Shown: positions 1 to 5,833 of the stretch, piece after piece | How the letters are laid out: every line of letters begins with the position of its first letter | How positions within the stretch are numbered: the stretch's first letter is position 1 | Source: Paludibacteraceae bacterium | Lineage (GTDB): Bacteria > Bacteroidota > Bacteroidia > Bacteroidales > Paludibacteraceae | NCBI GenBank assembly: GCA_017467185.1 | Contig: JAFTSS010000013.1 | Location: 1 to 50,434 of the forward strand | Length of the DNA stretch: 50,434 bases | Reading direction: 5' to 3' | Notes under the pieces: model-generated | Told to the model about the DNA's origin: nothing | What the model saw: only the letters and a program-made list of their open reading frames with translations | Databases searched by the model: none | Position numbers and translations under genes: made by a program

Positions 1-144
1 TTGTCTTGATTCATAAGCAGTTAATATTTTTACTGCGAATTTACAAAATCAAATCGGTTCGGTCAAAAAATCGTTGTAAATAACTAATTTTCAATAAGTC
101 AAAGAGCTTTTTTTATTTTTTTAGTGGACACTAGTGATTTAAGA

Positions 145-173
145 CTAATTATAACTACAAAAAATTCAAACTA
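145..173. repeat. 29-bp direct repeat, left copy
   Basis: This 29-base stretch (core TAATTATAACTACAAAAAA) recurs without mismatch at 460-488. The two copies bracket the small winged-helix ORF at 180-407. The left copy ends seven bases before that ORF's GTG start. Nothing coding was found in 1-179. Confidence 0.85.
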
Positions 174-179
174 AAAGGT

Positions 180-407
180 GTGCCAGAGTGTGCCAGAGGT
201 GTGCCAGAGGTTTGCCAGAACGTACAAGACTCACTCATAAATATAATAAAGTCTAATCCATCCATATCAAGAAACGAACTATCTAAACAACTAAAGATTA
301 GTGTACGCCAAGTAAGGAATATTATAGATCAACTGCGAAAAGAAGGTAAATTAATACGAGAAGGAGGCGACTATAACGGCAAGTGGATTATTGTTGGTAA
401 AATGTAG
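180..407 (+). CDS. Small winged-helix DNA-binding protein, probably the C-terminal remnant of an AlbA_2/AAA_4-type regulator
   Basis: A 75-residue ORF opening with GTG. Residues 1-15 come from a short imperfect repeat of the word GTGCCAGAG, giving Val-Pro-Glu and Cys-Ala-Arg style repeats. From about residue 20 there is a compact winged helix: SISRNELSKQLKISVRQVRN supplies helix-turn-helix, then a basic linker and a wing ending GKWIIVGK. In Bacteroidota such a repeat plus winged helix typically closes much longer 'divergent AAA' (AlbA_2) transcriptional regulators, so this is probably the surviving tail of a deleted gene rather than a complete protein. The GTG start inside the repeat is uncertain and no promoter was seen. 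It lies between two copies of a 29-bp direct repeat. An independent small regulator is possible. Confidence 0.5.
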   Translation: MPECARGVPEVCQNVQDSLINIIKSNPSISRNELSKQLKISVRQVRNIIDQLRKEGKLIREGGDYNGKWIIVGKM

Positions 408-421
408 TTGTCAATTGACCT

Positions 422-488
422 CATTATGACCAATTATGACTGATTATGACTAATTATAGCTAATTATAACTACAAAAAATTCAAACTA
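422..488. repeat. Five 10-bp tandem units running into the right 29-bp direct repeat
   Basis: From 421 to 470 there are five consecutive 10-bp units of the form NNATTATGAC, the last two drifting to TAATTATAGC and TAATTATAAC. The last unit merges into the second copy of the 29-bp repeat (460-488). A 10-bp period places every unit on the same face of the helix, as expected of an operator array, but no binding protein is known. The array ends about 25 bp upstream of the pheS promoter element. Confidence 0.75.
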
Positions 489-514
489 TGTATACAACAT
501 ATCAACATTTTTTG

Positions 515-522
515 TAACTTTG
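515..522 (+). promoter_or_regulatory. Promoter -7 element upstream of pheS (TAACTTTG)
   Basis: TAACTTTG matches the Bacteroidota -7 consensus TAnnTTTG. No clear -33 TTTG is seen at the usual spacing. It would give a leader of about 190 nt before the pheS ATG. Confidence 0.5.
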
Positions 523-607
523 CAACTTTATAAAAAGAAAACATAAATAAATCTGCACATTAATCTTACTACCCTCATCAAATATCTAAAAAAATAAAGC
601 TGAATAG

Positions 608-722
608 CAGTCTCGTTACTCGCTACTAATTTTTGCGATAAGCGAGTGCAGAAGCAAAGTTTACTTTGATTATACCGAGCGTAGCAAAAATCTTGAGTGA
701 AACGAAAAAATATCTACAAATA
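608..722 (+). promoter_or_regulatory. pheS leader with CTCGCTA words, homologous to the alaS leader
   Basis: The leader begins AGTCTCGTTACTCGCTACT and then shares ordered blocks with the alaS leader (41015-41122, minus strand): TAATTTTTGC, an ATAA-CGA block, AAGTTTACTT, GCAAAAATCTTG and AAAAAATATCTA, followed by the start codon. The order is identical and the spacing nearly so. The first part belongs to the CTCGCTA leader family found before other genes in the window. Function is unknown; possibilities are a regulatory RNA structure or a mobile intergenic repeat. Confidence 0.6.
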
Positions 723-1733
723 ATGAAACAAAAAATCGAACAACTACACCAAGTAGTAAATTCATGGAATGCCACTTCTAACGAAGAATTAGAAGCTATA
801 CGTATTAAATATCTCAGTAAAAAAGGCGAAATCTCTGAACTTTTCAACCAATTCCGCGAAGTGCCTAACGAACAAAAACGCGAAATAGGACAACTCCTCA
901 ATCACCTTCGCGATACAGCGCAAAATCGCCTTAACGAACTAAAAGCAACCCTCGAAGCTCAACGCCAAGAGGCTGACAAACTCGACCTCACCCGTACTGC
1001 CGAACCTATCGCACTCGGCACTCGCCACCCCCTCTCTCTCGTCAAAAACGAAATTATCGAAATATTCTCACGCATCGGTTTCACCGTAGCTGAAGGTCCT
1101 GAAATCGAGGACGATTGGCACGTATTCGAGTCGCTCAACTTCCCACCTGAGCACCCAGCACGCGACATGCAAGACACTTTCTTCATCGAACAACACCCTG
1201 ACATCTTGCTCCGCACTCACACATCAAGCATCGAAACTCGCGTGATGACTAAACAACAACCACCTATCCGCATCCTCGCTCCAGGACGCGTATATCGCAA
1301 CGAAGCAATCTCATATCGTGCACACTGCTTCTTCCACCAAGTAGAAGGCCTTTATGTTGACAAAAACGTATCATTTGCCGACCTCAAACAAGCCCTCCTC
1401 TACTTCGCACGCGAAATGTTCGGCGAAGACACAAAAATCCGTCTCCGTCCTTCATACTTCCCATTCACCGAACCTTCTGCCGAAATGGACATCTCTTGTA
1501 ACATCTGTGGCGGCAAAGGTTGCCCATTCTGCAAACACACAGGCTGGGTAGAAATCCTCGGTTGCGGTATGACTGACCCTAACGTACTCGAAGCTTGCGG
1601 TATCGACTCAAAAGTATATAGCGGCTACGCATTCGGTATGGGCGTCGAACGCATCACAAACCTCAAATACCAAGTCAAAGACCTCCGCATGTTCTCCGAA
1701 AACGACGTACGTTTCCTCGAACAATTCAAATAG
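723..1733 (+). CDS. pheS: Phenylalanine--tRNA ligase alpha subunit
   Basis: Catalytic subunit of the heterotetrameric class II enzyme that charges tRNA(Phe); it acts in the cytosol with PheT, which is not in this window. The 336-residue length is family-typical. The N-terminal ~90 residues form the tRNA-binding coiled coil. The catalytic core follows, with the motif 2 region LAPGRVYRNEAIS, the substrate-pocket run PFTEPSAEMDI, a Cys-rich insert CNICGGKGCPFC and motif 3 GMGVERI near the C-terminus. I chose the ATG at 723. An in-frame TTG at 666 would add 19 residues translated from the repeat leader, with no family counterpart. Codons are rich in C-ending triplets, as in a well-expressed gene. 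Confidence 0.95.
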   Translation: MKQKIEQLHQVVNSWNATSNEELEAIRIKYLSKKGEISELFNQFREVPNEQKREIGQLLNHLRDTAQNRLNELKATLEAQRQEADKLDLTRTAEPIALGTRHPLSLVKNEIIEIFSRIGFTVAEGPEIEDDWHVFESLNFPPEHPARDMQDTFFIEQHPDILLRTHTSSIETRVMTKQQPPIRILAPGRVYRNEAISYRAHCFFHQVEGLYVDKNVSFADLKQALLYFAREMFGEDTKIRLRPSYFPFTEPSAEMDISCNICGGKGCPFCKHTGWVEILGCGMTDPNVLEACGIDSKVYSGYAFGMGVERITNLKYQVKDLRMFSENDVRFLEQFK

Positions 1734-1740
1734 ATTAAAG

Positions 1741-1829
1741 ACAATAGACACGAGACACAAGACATCAATAATAGTCTTGCATCTCGCATCTAATATCTCG
1801 TGTCTCGTGTCTAATATCTCGTGTCTAAT
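1741..1829. repeat. Inverted arrays of ACACGAG / CTCGTGT words between pheS and tsaC
   Basis: After the pheS stop come GACACGAGACACAAGAC-type words. After a short loop the complementary words follow (GTCTTGCATCTCG, then CTCGTGTCTCGTGTCT), ending two bases before the next ATG. The repeat unit is about 7 bp. The arms could fold into a long imperfect hairpin. No separate promoter is visible, so tsaC may be read through from pheS. Confidence 0.75.
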
Positions 1830-1831
1830 AT

Positions 1832-2434
1832 ATGATAAAACTCTACGACGAAAATCCTAATCAAAACACAATCAACAAAATAGTTGAAGTGTTGCGCAAT
1901 GGTGGAGTAATAGTTTACCCTACCGACACAGTATATGCCCTCGGTTGCGATATTTTTCAAGCACGCGCCATCGAAAAAATATGCAAAATCAAAGGCCTAG
2001 ACCCTCATAAAGCGCAATTTTCAGTCATGTGCTCTTCATTAAGCGACATAAGCGAATACACCAAAATGGACAACGACACATTCAAACTAATACGTCAAAA
2101 CACACCTGGTGCATTCACATTCATCCTAAACGGCAATAACAAACTACCACGCTTACTCAAAGAACGCAAAACCGTAGGCATCCGCATTCCCGATCGCAAC
2201 ATAGTGCACACTATCGTCGAAAACCTTGGGAATCCAATACTTACAACATCATTCCGCGACATGAACACCGAAGTGGAATATGAAACAGACCCCGAACTCA
2301 TAGAAGAAAAATATGGTGCGCTAGTCGATCTCGTTATCGATGGAGGCATCGGAAACACCGAAGTTTCAACCGTTGTTGACTGCACAACACCCGATTTCGA
2401 AATCATCCGACAAGGCATAGCAGAGTTAAAATAA
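1832..2434 (+). CDS. tsaC: Sua5/YciO/YrdC-family protein, probable L-threonylcarbamoyladenylate synthase (TsaC)
   Basis: A 200-residue protein with the YrdC fold over nearly its full length. This family makes threonylcarbamoyl-AMP from threonine, bicarbonate and ATP for the t6A37 modification of tRNAs. Visible signatures are YPTDTVYALGCD (residues about 30-41), the KAQFSVMC run (TsaC proteins have KR-rich residues here), PGAFTFILN, TVGIRIPD and NPILTTSFRD. It lacks the extra Sua5 C-terminal domain, so it is the short TsaC/YrdC type. YciO-like paralogues of uncertain function belong to the same superfamily, so the synthase role is probable rather than certain. Its start codon directly abuts a repeat array. 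Confidence 0.85.
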   Translation: MIKLYDENPNQNTINKIVEVLRNGGVIVYPTDTVYALGCDIFQARAIEKICKIKGLDPHKAQFSVMCSSLSDISEYTKMDNDTFKLIRQNTPGAFTFILNGNNKLPRLLKERKTVGIRIPDRNIVHTIVENLGNPILTTSFRDMNTEVEYETDPELIEEKYGALVDLVIDGGIGNTEVSTVVDCTTPDFEIIRQGIAELK

Positions 2435-2485
2435 CTTAATTACAAAAAATCATTAAAATAATACACCTATTTCAATTATTTTTTG

Positions 2486-2493
2486 TAAATTTG
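2486..2493 (+). promoter_or_regulatory. Promoter -7 element upstream of the 2622 gene (TAAATTTG)
   Basis: TAAATTTG fits TAnnTTTG and lies about 130 bp before the next ATG. No -33 TTTG is seen at N19-21. Confidence 0.45.
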
Positions 2494-2561
2494 CATCTTG
2501 AAAGACAAAATGTAATATTACCGTCTTTTGTACGTATAAAAATAATATAAAATAATAACAA

Positions 2562-2621
2562 CGAGCGAAGCGAATAGATATTTAATATCTCGCTACTAGC
2601 TATTAATAATCTAAATCAAAA
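2562..2621 (+). promoter_or_regulatory. CTCGCTA-family leader of the 2622 gene
   Basis: The order ACGAGCGAAGC, ATCTCGCTACTAGCTATTAA, then AATCTAAAT just before ATG resembles the pgi leader (ACGAGGCGAAGC ... CTCGCTACT ... TATCTAA-ATG). The purine-rich left words are partly complementary to the CTCGCTA words, so a hairpin ending near the start codon is possible. Confidence 0.55.
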
Positions 2622-3305
2622 ATGAAACTAGCATTCCGTACTCTCTTGGTAATTGCCATCTGTGCAATGAGTTACCTTTGCGTAACAAGTATCACTGTTC
2701 CAATCGAATTCGAACAAGAACAAGCTAAACGTGAACAACAAATCATCAAAAAACTTGTTGACATTCGCAAAGTACAAATCGAGTATCAAAAACAAAACGA
2801 CCACTTCTGCCCTAACGCAGACACATTGGTTCACTTTATCCTCGAAGGCAAACTCCCTGTAATCCTCAAAGAAGGTACTCTTACTGACGACCAACTCAAA
2901 AATGGTCTTACCGAGAAAAAAGCCCTCGCTATTATCAAAAAAGGTAATAAAAAAGAAATTATTGCTAACGGTCTCGAAAACTTCCGTCGTGATACAACTT
3001 ACGTGAGCGTTTACGAAACTCTTCTCGCTAACGACTACACACAAGAACAAATAAAAGACCTCGTAGTGATTCCTTTCTCTAACGGAACTAAATTCCAATT
3101 CGATACTATCACTTACATCAGTGCAGCTTCTGGTCTTCCAACTCCACTATTCGAAGTATCTGCTCACTACGACACTTACCTCGCTGACCTCGATCGTCAA
3201 CAACTTATCAACCTTAAAGATAAACAAACAAAACTTAATCGTTTCAATGGTCTTAAAGTTGGTTCAGTTGAAGAGCCTAATAACAACTCTGGTAACTGGG
3301 AATAA
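2622..3305 (+). CDS. Membrane-anchored hypothetical protein
   Basis: A 227-residue protein that I cannot assign to a named family. Residues 5-25 form one hydrophobic segment (TLLVIAICAMSYLCVTSITV) with a positively charged N-terminus, so it is a signal anchor or a signal peptide. A strongly charged, probably coiled-coil stretch follows (about residues 28-60, rich in E, Q and K). The remainder is a soluble, presumably periplasmic domain. It has its own promoter-like element and a CTCGCTA-type leader. Codon use is biased to C-ending triplets, suggesting good expression. Neighbours (tsaC upstream, DUF3822 downstream) do not reveal a role. Confidence 0.75.
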   Translation: MKLAFRTLLVIAICAMSYLCVTSITVPIEFEQEQAKREQQIIKKLVDIRKVQIEYQKQNDHFCPNADTLVHFILEGKLPVILKEGTLTDDQLKNGLTEKKALAIIKKGNKKEIIANGLENFRRDTTYVSVYETLLANDYTQEQIKDLVVIPFSNGTKFQFDTITYISAASGLPTPLFEVSAHYDTYLADLDRQQLINLKDKQTKLNRFNGLKVGSVEEPNNNSGNWE

Positions 3306-3314
3306 TAATTAAAT

Positions 3315-3413
3315 TTGAAAGTTGAGAGTTTAAAGTTGAAAGTTGTTTCCCCTACACTATAAGAATATCTATTTAGCATTAAATTTTCAAATTTCGAATT
3401 TCAAATTTTAACT
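3315..3413. repeat. Word arrays bounding the spacer before the DUF3822 gene
   Basis: Four heptamer-like words of the GTTGAAA type occupy 3315-3345, just after the previous stop codon. A second array of AAATTTC-type words occupies about 3379-3410 and ends a few bases before the DUF3822 ATG. The reverse complement of the second array resembles the start of the first (TTAAATTTGAAA), so the two again form inverted arms. Confidence 0.65.
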
Positions 3414-3416
3414 CGA

Positions 3417-4178
3417 ATGTTAGATTTTATAGCAACAAATTTCGCTGCTAATCTATCTGATACATATAGTATATCCATCAGGCAGCTACCTGGTGGATAT
3501 AGTTTTTATATAACTAACAACGACAACATTGCCGTAGCCATCAAGCACATAAATTTAGAACACATCTCTCCACAACTACTAAAAGAAGAACCTCTACTTC
3601 AACTCAGTTACCACTCTGCCACATATATCGGCTATGGACCTTTTGCCCTAATACCCAAAACATTGGTAATAGACGAAAACTATACAACCTTCCTTCCTTT
3701 AGAAAACAACTTGCGACAACGCGCTAAAACAATAGCAAATCCTCTCACCAACGACATTCTTATTGCCGCATACTCCAACCAATGGACAATACCCAATATC
3801 AAATGTCGAAAATATCACGAAGTAGAACTACTCGCCTCAATGGCACTAAACTCACACTCCTCCAGCTCAATGTGGGCAGAAGTAACTACTCAACACATAA
3901 ACATCGTTGTCATCCACGACCATAAACTACAACTCGCAAATACCTACTCTATCTCTAACAACGACGATGCAGCCTATTACATTCTCGCTTGCTATCAACA
4001 ACTAAAACTCTCTCAAGAAGAGGTGGAACTAAACATAATAGGCGACCTACTCACCATAAACCCAATCCCGTTCCTAACCGACTACATCCGCCACATCAAC
4101 ACCCCACAACCACAAAATTGGAACGCCGAACTACCTAATCAATACGCCTCACTCTTCACTCTACAAACTAAGTTATAA
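3417..4178 (+). CDS. DUF3822 family protein
   Basis: A 253-residue protein typical of the Bacteroidota family DUF3822, recognised by the opening run with IRQLPGGYSFYI, the mid-protein YHEVELLASMAL and its position directly upstream of rsmD, a frequent pairing in this phylum. From family knowledge it probably has an actin/ASKHA-like fold, but no biochemical role is established. There is no signal peptide or membrane segment, so it should be cytosolic. The ATG lies immediately after an AT-rich repeat arm. The pairing with an rRNA methyltransferase might hint at a translation-related role, which is unproven. Confidence 0.8.
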   Translation: MLDFIATNFAANLSDTYSISIRQLPGGYSFYITNNDNIAVAIKHINLEHISPQLLKEEPLLQLSYHSATYIGYGPFALIPKTLVIDENYTTFLPLENNLRQRAKTIANPLTNDILIAAYSNQWTIPNIKCRKYHEVELLASMALNSHSSSSMWAEVTTQHINIVVIHDHKLQLANTYSISNNDDAAYYILACYQQLKLSQEEVELNIIGDLLTINPIPFLTDYIRHINTPQPQNWNAELPNQYASLFTLQTKL

Positions 4179-4183
4179 ATATA

Positions 4184-4370
4184 TTAAACATAAGTACAGA
4201 TTCTTTGTTTGATAGTTGACAATATTTCAAACATACTATTAGAATATATCGGGCTATTATATTTTTTCAAGTACATAATTTTGTACTAAAAAATAGATTA
4301 TCCAACTGAAAACAAAAAATATAACTGCATTATCCAAGCCTTAAAAATAAAATATGTACTTCTGTTAAAA
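4184..4370 (+). repeat. AAGTACA/TGTACTT spacer element, copy 1 (holds a putative rsmD promoter)
   Basis: It starts nine bases after the DUF3822 stop with an arm reading AAACATAAGTACAGA. It has a central TTTTTTCAAGTACATAA block preceded by GGGCTATTAT, and ends with the complementary arm ATGTACTTCTGTTAAAA 15 bases before the rsmD ATG. TACTTCTG (4357-4364) is one base off the -7 consensus TAnnTTTG. Related elements lie at 4930-5092 and 29504-29688. Confidence 0.65.
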
Positions 4371-4385
4371 ACAAAACCGAATATC

Positions 4386-4925
4386 ATGCGTATAATCAGC
4401 GGACGTTTTAAAGGTCGCCGTTTCGACCCACCAAGTAACATTACAGCCCGACCAACTACCGACTTTGCAAAAGAGTCTCTATTCAACCTTATCAACAACG
4501 AAATAGACATCGAAGGCATCACTGCCCTCGACCTCTTCTCTGGTACAGGCTCTATCAGTTACGAGTTAGCATCGCGCGATGCACTTCATATTACCGCTAT
4601 CGAAATGAGTGAAAAACACATTAGTTATATACGAAAGATGTGTGCCGACTTAAAAATAGATAATATTCGCGTAATGCGACAAGATGTATTCCGCTATCTT
4701 TCATCTACTCAAACATCTTTCGACCTCATTTTTGCTGACCCGCCTTACCAACTCGAAAATATCAACGACATACCCGACTACGTATTCCGCCACAATCACC
4801 TCAACCCCGACGGACTTCTCATAGTCGAACACGGAGCAAAAACCTCATTCGAAAATCATCCTAACTTTGTCAATCATCGCAACTACGGAAACGTACACTT
4901 CTCATTTTTCAAGTTAAAAGATTAA
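4386..4925 (+). CDS. rsmD: 16S rRNA (guanine(966)-N(2))-methyltransferase RsmD
   Basis: A 179-residue Rossmann-fold methyltransferase that uses S-adenosylmethionine to methylate N2 of G966 in 16S rRNA during small-subunit assembly. Evidence: the basic N-terminal RIISGRFKGRRF, the family run RPTTDFAKESLFNL, SAM-binding motif I DLFSGTGSISYELASR (about residues 54-69), and catalytic motif IV FADPPYQ (DPPY form, near residue 119). Length is normal. It stands alone between two copies of the AAGTACA spacer element, so it probably has its own promoter (TACTTCTG at 4357). Confidence 0.93.
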   Translation: MRIISGRFKGRRFDPPSNITARPTTDFAKESLFNLINNEIDIEGITALDLFSGTGSISYELASRDALHITAIEMSEKHISYIRKMCADLKIDNIRVMRQDVFRYLSSTQTSFDLIFADPPYQLENINDIPDYVFRHNHLNPDGLLIVEHGAKTSFENHPNFVNHRNYGNVHFSFFKLKD

Positions 4926-4929
4926 AATA

Positions 4930-5092
4930 TTTTCAACATAAGTACATATTTTATATTTGAAGGCTTACATACTAACAATCTCTATTTTATTGTTTCAGCG
5001 GGATAATCATCTTTTCAAGTACAAGCCTAATCGTCCAAATAAATAATTTATGTACTTATTGTTAAAAAAATAATTCTGTACTTTTGTTAAAA
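4930..5092 (+). repeat. AAGTACA/TGTACTT spacer element, copy 2 (holds a thioesterase promoter)
   Basis: The left arm CAACATAAGTACATA begins just after the rsmD stop. The centre reads GGATAATCATCTTTTCAAG. The right end has two tandem arms, TATGTACTTATTGTTAA and CTGTACTTTTGTTAAAA, ending 13 bases before the next ATG. TACTTTTG at 5079-5086 is an exact TAnnTTTG, with a weak ATTG 17 bases upstream. Reverse-complemented copy 3 (29504-29688) aligns throughout, including the doubled end. Confidence 0.7.
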
Positions 5093-5105
5093 TAAAAAAC
5101 AAAAC

Positions 5106-5519
5106 ATGAAACATCAAGTACCTGTACAACTAAGATTTAACGACACCGATGCTCTCGGACATGTAAACAACTCAACATATTTCAGTTTCTACGACCTCGG
5201 CAAAAGCGAATACTTTGCTGCCGTACGCGGCAACGACAACTTCTTCTCACAAAAAGTTGATATCGTAGTAGCTCACATAGAAGTTGACTTTATCGAACCT
5301 ATATTTCTAACCGACCGTATCGCCGTAGAAACAGGCGTATCACATATAGGTACCAAAAGTCTAATACTAGACCAACAAATAGTTGACCTCCGCACAGGTC
5401 GCATCAAATGCAAAGGCTCTACCACAATGGTAGGCTACGACTTCGACCACAACATCACTATTCCTATTTCAAAGGAATGGCGCGATGCAATCGAAAAATA
5501 CGAAGAAAGAAAATTTTAA
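5106..5519 (+). CDS. Acyl-CoA thioesterase, 4-hydroxybenzoyl-CoA thioesterase (hotdog) family
   Basis: A 137-residue single-domain hotdog-fold protein expected to hydrolyse an acyl-CoA thioester in the cytosol. The signature is in the first 40 residues: RFNDTDALGHVNNSTYFSFY, containing the family aspartate (D13 or D15) and the central HVNN. The HIEVDFIEPIF strand follows, and the usual central helix and sheet can be traced to the end. Substrate cannot be read from sequence; the next gene is an ADP-forming acyl-CoA synthetase, so a shared role in acyl-CoA turnover is possible. It has a good TACTTTTG promoter element 20 bases upstream. Confidence 0.85.
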   Translation: MKHQVPVQLRFNDTDALGHVNNSTYFSFYDLGKSEYFAAVRGNDNFFSQKVDIVVAHIEVDFIEPIFLTDRIAVETGVSHIGTKSLILDQQIVDLRTGRIKCKGSTTMVGYDFDHNITIPISKEWRDAIEKYEERKF

Positions 5520-5833
5520 TAAAAAAGACAGAAAGACAAGATAATAACTTTTTATAAACGCAAATTATCATAAATTAAACGTAAATTATTTATAATTAAT
5601 GAATAACCATCGGTCTTTAAGCCTTTGGCGATAAAATTAGTGGAAATTGGCGTTAAAAAATAAACTAGTGTTCTCATGTCTTCATAAAAAAAGTAATACT
5701 AATAAGGCGAAAGCCGAGTACAAATAAGTCTTGCTACTCACTCTCATATTCCTCCCCTGTTTTAGGGGAGGTGGTCGAAGACCGGAGGGGTGAAGTCTTG
5801 CTACTCGCTACTCGCTACTAAAAATCTAATATT
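5520..5833 (+). repeat. 314-bp spacer made of repeat words, a GC-rich hairpin and a CTCGCTA leader
   Basis: No gene is seen here. At about 5556-5600 there are repeated words of the AAACGTAAATTAT type, shared with the 34041-34180 spacer. At 5721-5740 there is a first AAGTCTTGCTACTCACTC block. At 5751-5790 there are two GC-rich hairpins, CCTCCCCT/AGGGGAGG and GGTCGAAGACC. At 5793-5820 AGTCTTGCTACTCGCTACTC-type words lead into CTACTAAAAATCTAA just before the ATG. No TAnnTTTG element was recognised. Confidence 0.65.

Noticed and set aside
666-722. Longer PheS start at TTG 666
   Set aside because: It would add 19 residues encoded by the repeat leader shared with alaS, whereas the ATG at 723 matches the family N-terminus.
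608-722. T-box riboswitch for pheS
   Set aside because: No T-box consensus or specifier stem, no terminator before the gene, and T-boxes are not known from Bacteroidota.
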